Source: an uncultured Ruminococcus sp. (GTDB lineage Bacteria > Bacillota > Clostridia > Oscillospirales > Ruminococcaceae). From it: a DNA stretch of 8,692 nt. Numbering within the stretch: position 1 is the stretch's first letter; every line of letters starts with the position of its first letter. The notes beneath the pieces are model-generated. The model did no database searches. It had not been told where the DNA came from and saw only the letters and a program-made list of their open reading frames with translations. The translations under genes and the position numbers were made by a program. The stretch covers positions 1 through 8,692 of the forward strand of contig USEH01000090.1 of assembly GCA_900553675.1 (NCBI GenBank). The letters are read 5' to 3'. This document shows, piece after piece, positions 7,501 to 8,692 of the stretch.

Positions 7501-7736
7501 CTGCAAATCCTTGCGACAAATTCAAGGGTCAAAGGCTCCATGTAAACCTTGTCGGCGATGGAGGTATCAGTCATGATGGTTGCGGGGTTGGAGTTGCACA
7601 AAATTACCTCGTAGCCCTCTTCCTTAAGGGCGAGGCACGCCTGAGTTCCGGCATAGTCAAACTCTGCCGCCTGACCGATAACAATAGGTCCCGAGCCGAT
7701 AACCAAGACCTTTTTTATATCAGTGCGCTTGGGCAT
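4551..7736 (-). CDS. carB: Carbamoyl-phosphate synthase large subunit
   Basis: CarB makes carbamoyl phosphate from bicarbonate, two ATP and ammonia channelled from CarA, feeding pyrimidine and arginine synthesis. The 1061 residues match the full family length (about 1060-1075). The protein shows the internal duplication: [19 protein letters not shown] (10-28) is repeated as [19 protein letters not shown] (553-571), and [15 protein letters not shown] (298-312) as [15 protein letters not shown] (832-846). The first ATP-grasp half (1 to about 400) carries [13 protein letters not shown] (168-180). An oligomerisation region follows (about 405-545). The second ATP-grasp half has [14 protein letters not shown] (705-718). 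A C-terminal MGS-like allosteric domain (about 935-1061) retains Thr967, Thr970 and Lys986, which align by spacing with the E. coli phosphate-effector residues Thr974, Thr977 and Lys993, so nucleotide control is plausible. ATG 7736 has AAGGAG at 7746-7751, 9 bases upstream, inside the carA end. No truncation or missing motif is seen. Confidence 0.99.
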   Translation of the reverse strand: MPKRTDIKKVLVIGSGPIVIGQAAEFDYAGTQACLALKEEGYEVILCNSNPATIMTDTSIADKVYMEPLTLEFVARICRYERPDAIVPGIGGQTGLNLAMQLAKKGVLQECEIELLGTDAKSIECAEDRELFKELCQRIGEPVVPSQITYSVEEGLEAAENIGYPVILRPAFTLGGTGGGFAYDPDEMTVMMKNALALSPVHQVLVEKSIKGYKEIEYEVMRDANDTAITVCNMENLDPVGIHTGDSIVVAPSQTLTNKEYHMLRDSALKIIRALNVKGGCNVQFALDPQSFRYYVIEVNPRVSRSSALASKASGYPIARVSAKIAVGMNLDEIQLANTPACFEPSLDYVVTKMPRFPFDKFTSASNTLSTQMKATGEVMSVGRTLEESLLKAIRSLEDSKNHIHMAKFDSEHMSVDDLLDYIKEGTDDRIYAISQLMWAGVDHSRICNITGIDMFFLDKIKKIVDFEKEMEACPDSPELMREAKKMGFSDSYIAELWKTTEDDIYARRCEMGLFPVYKMIDTCASEFKSYVPYFYSTYEDENESIVSEREKVIVLGSGPIRIGQGVEFDYSTVHAVRTIKDAGYEAIVINNNPETVSTDYTTADKLYFEPLTVEDVMNIIHLEKPLGVIATLGGQTAVNLAEPLTRRGVKIIGTDCVGIEKAENRDAFDEVIRSLGIPNPKGEAVTNIEAGVEAAQRIGYPVLVRPSFVLGGRAMEIVANEKMLRHYLKNAVEVDVDKPVLVDKYLAGKEVEVDAICDGVQVFIPGIMELVERTGVHSGDSMSVYPPFSISEKVKSTISDYTTRLGLGIGIVGLFNIQFIVDKDENVFVIEVNPRASRSVPFLSKSAGYPLVRIATRCMLGESLAAQGIDCMLPPEKKRWYVKAPAFSFEKLSGMDAYLSPEMKSTGEAIGYDDRLNRAMYKALQASGVKMKDYGTVVVTLADEDKEEALPLVRRFYNLGFNIEATIGTANFLKEHGIRTRVRGKLSEGSDEILRSIRAGYVSYIINTRAILSGVHYEDGTAIRQCAVQNGVTMFTSLDTVRIVLDVLEETIPDISTIDK

Positions 7737-8691
7737 CCTGCTTCGCTCCTTTCATGTTTTCCAGAAATTTGTCAAAAAGATAGTGTGAGTCCTGCGGACC
7801 GGGCGCGCTTTCGGGGTGATACTGCACGCTGAACACCTTGTCAGCCTTGCACTCAACCCCCTCAACCGTTTTGTCAAGCAGGTTTATATGTGTAATTTCA
7901 AGCTCGGTGGATTCTATGCTTGCAGGATCAACGGCGTAGCTGTGGTTCTGCGAGGTCATTTCGATTTTGCCCGTCTCAAGATTTTTTACGGGATGGTTTC
8001 CGCCTCGGTGACCGAATTTCAGCTTGTAGGTTTTAGCCCCATATGCAAGCGAAATTATCTGATGTCCCAGACAGATTCCGAAAATCGGGTACTTGCCCTT
8101 AAGATTTCTTACAAGCTCTATAGCAGTCTCAACATCCTCTGGATCGCCTGGACCGTTTGAAAGCACAACTCCGTCGGGGTTCATAAACTCTATTTCCTCG
8201 GCAGTTGTGTTGTACGGCACGATGGTAACATTGCAGCCGCATTTGTTCAGCGAGCGGATAATGTTCAGCTTGATTCCGCAGTCCAGCGCAACCACGTTGA
8301 ACACCGGATTCGCCGTCCTTGAATACCATCTCTTTTTGCAGCTGACCTTAGATACCGCGTCGTGCGGAACAGGGGTGCTTTTTATGACGGCAAGACCGTC
8401 CTCCAATGAGGTGGAGATATCGGTAATAAGCACCCTTCTCGAACCCAAGTCGCGGATACTCCTTGTAAGCTTGCGGGTGTCAATGCCGTAAATTCCCGGG
8501 ATGTCGTTTTCCTCCAGCAGCTCCGAAAGGGTTTTGGTGTAACGGAAGTTCGACGGCATATCGTTGTAGTCCCTAACGATAAGTCCGCCTATGGTTATGG
8601 CTTTGGACTCAAAATCGTCGTCGGTTATGCCGTAGTTGCCGATCAGCGGGTAGGTCATAACCACCGCCTGATAGGTGTATGACGGGTCGGA
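7720..8691 (-). CDS. carA: Carbamoyl-phosphate synthase small subunit (N terminus beyond window)
   Basis: CarA is the glutamine amidotransferase subunit: it hydrolyses glutamine and passes ammonia to CarB. The frame stays open to the right edge; the residues encoded at 8691-8665 (SDPSYTYQA) continue into [12 protein letters not shown], the usual CarA N-terminal motif. The GTG at 8664 is therefore an internal Val, and roughly 45-50 N-terminal residues are missing. Numbering from that Val, the CarA-specific N-terminal domain includes [12 protein letters not shown] (57-68). The class I glutaminase domain starts near 122 and shows VLSNGPGDP (167-175), the nucleophile elbow FGICLGHQ with Cys198 (codon 8073-8071), the [10 protein letters not shown] segment (217-226), and the catalytic His283 and Glu285 in QYHPE. 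The triad is complete. The 3' end overlaps carB by 17 bases, in a different frame, which points to translational coupling and equal subunit supply. The promoter lies outside the window, so pyrimidine or arginine control cannot be judged. Confidence 0.98.
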   Translation of the reverse strand, partial: SDPSYTYQAVVMTYPLIGNYGITDDDFESKAITIGGLIVRDYNDMPSNFRYTKTLSELLEENDIPGIYGIDTRKLTRSIRDLGSRRVLITDISTSLEDGLAVIKSTPVPHDAVSKVSCKKRWYSRTANPVFNVVALDCGIKLNIIRSLNKCGCNVTIVPYNTTAEEIEFMNPDGVVLSNGPGDPEDVETAIELVRNLKGKYPIFGICLGHQIISLAYGAKTYKLKFGHRGGNHPVKNLETGKIEMTSQNHSYAVDPASIESTELEITHINLLDKTVEGVECKADKVFSVQYHPESAPGPQDSHYLFDKFLENMKGAKQDAQAH

Positions 8692-8692
8692 G

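Noticed and set aside
6951..7832. Long + strand open frame of 293 codons antisense to carB and carA
   Set aside because: It lies wholly opposite strongly conserved carB/carA coding sequence, has no ribosome binding site I can see, and its translation has no recognisable domain. It is a shadow frame caused by codon bias.
8662..8664. GTG 8664 as a true start of carA
   Set aside because: The codons upstream encode the conserved DPSY segment of CarA, so the gene simply continues off the window.
1..8692. CRISPR array, tRNA, rRNA, insertion sequence, phage or defence genes
   Set aside because: No regularly spaced repeats, tRNA-like cloverleaf, transposase or matching protein motif was found on either strand.

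Overview
The window looks like an ordinary chromosomal stretch from a Gram-positive anaerobe of the Clostridia, most likely Oscillospiraceae/Ruminococcus-like. This is an inference from moderate GC content, GGAGG-type ribosome binding sites, a GH27 alpha-galactosidase typical of plant-glycan degraders, and a Clostridia-style secreted protein with a C-terminal membrane anchor. No species-level marker (rRNA, tRNA) is present.

Layout from left to right. (1) 2-889, + strand: the 3' part of a GH27 alpha-galactosidase gene that starts before the window, followed by two hairpins, the second a convincing intrinsic terminator. (2) 1140-2132, + strand: a FliB-type cysteine-rich protein (flagellin lysine-N-methylase family) with its own likely promoter. 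(3) 2183-3538, - strand: rmuC, convergent with the fliB-like gene and sharing a hairpin terminator with it. (4) 3539-3797: a divergent intergenic region with two good sigma-A-type promoters back to back, two overlapping dyads at one -35, and a pair of imperfect direct repeats between them. (5) 3798-4454, + strand: a small secreted all-beta protein with a signal peptide, an Ala/Pro/Thr-rich stalk and a C-terminal hydrophobic anchor. (6) 4467-4548: two strong hairpins between convergent genes. (7) 4551-8691, - strand: carB and carA, the two subunits of carbamoyl-phosphate synthetase, overlapping by 17 bases; carA runs off the right edge.

The genes form four or more independent transcription units rather than one pathway. 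carA and carB act together: CarA releases ammonia from glutamine and CarB uses it with bicarbonate and two ATP to make carbamoyl phosphate for pyrimidine and arginine synthesis. The alpha-galactosidase fits use of galactosyl-decorated plant oligosaccharides. RmuC is a DNA-maintenance protein. The FliB-like protein and the secreted protein are the least understood. I found no transposase, CRISPR array, phage gene, toxin-antitoxin pair or defence gene, and no new multi-gene system. The most useful leads are the FliB homologue with no flagellar neighbours, the anchored secreted protein, and the possible operator elements in its promoter region.
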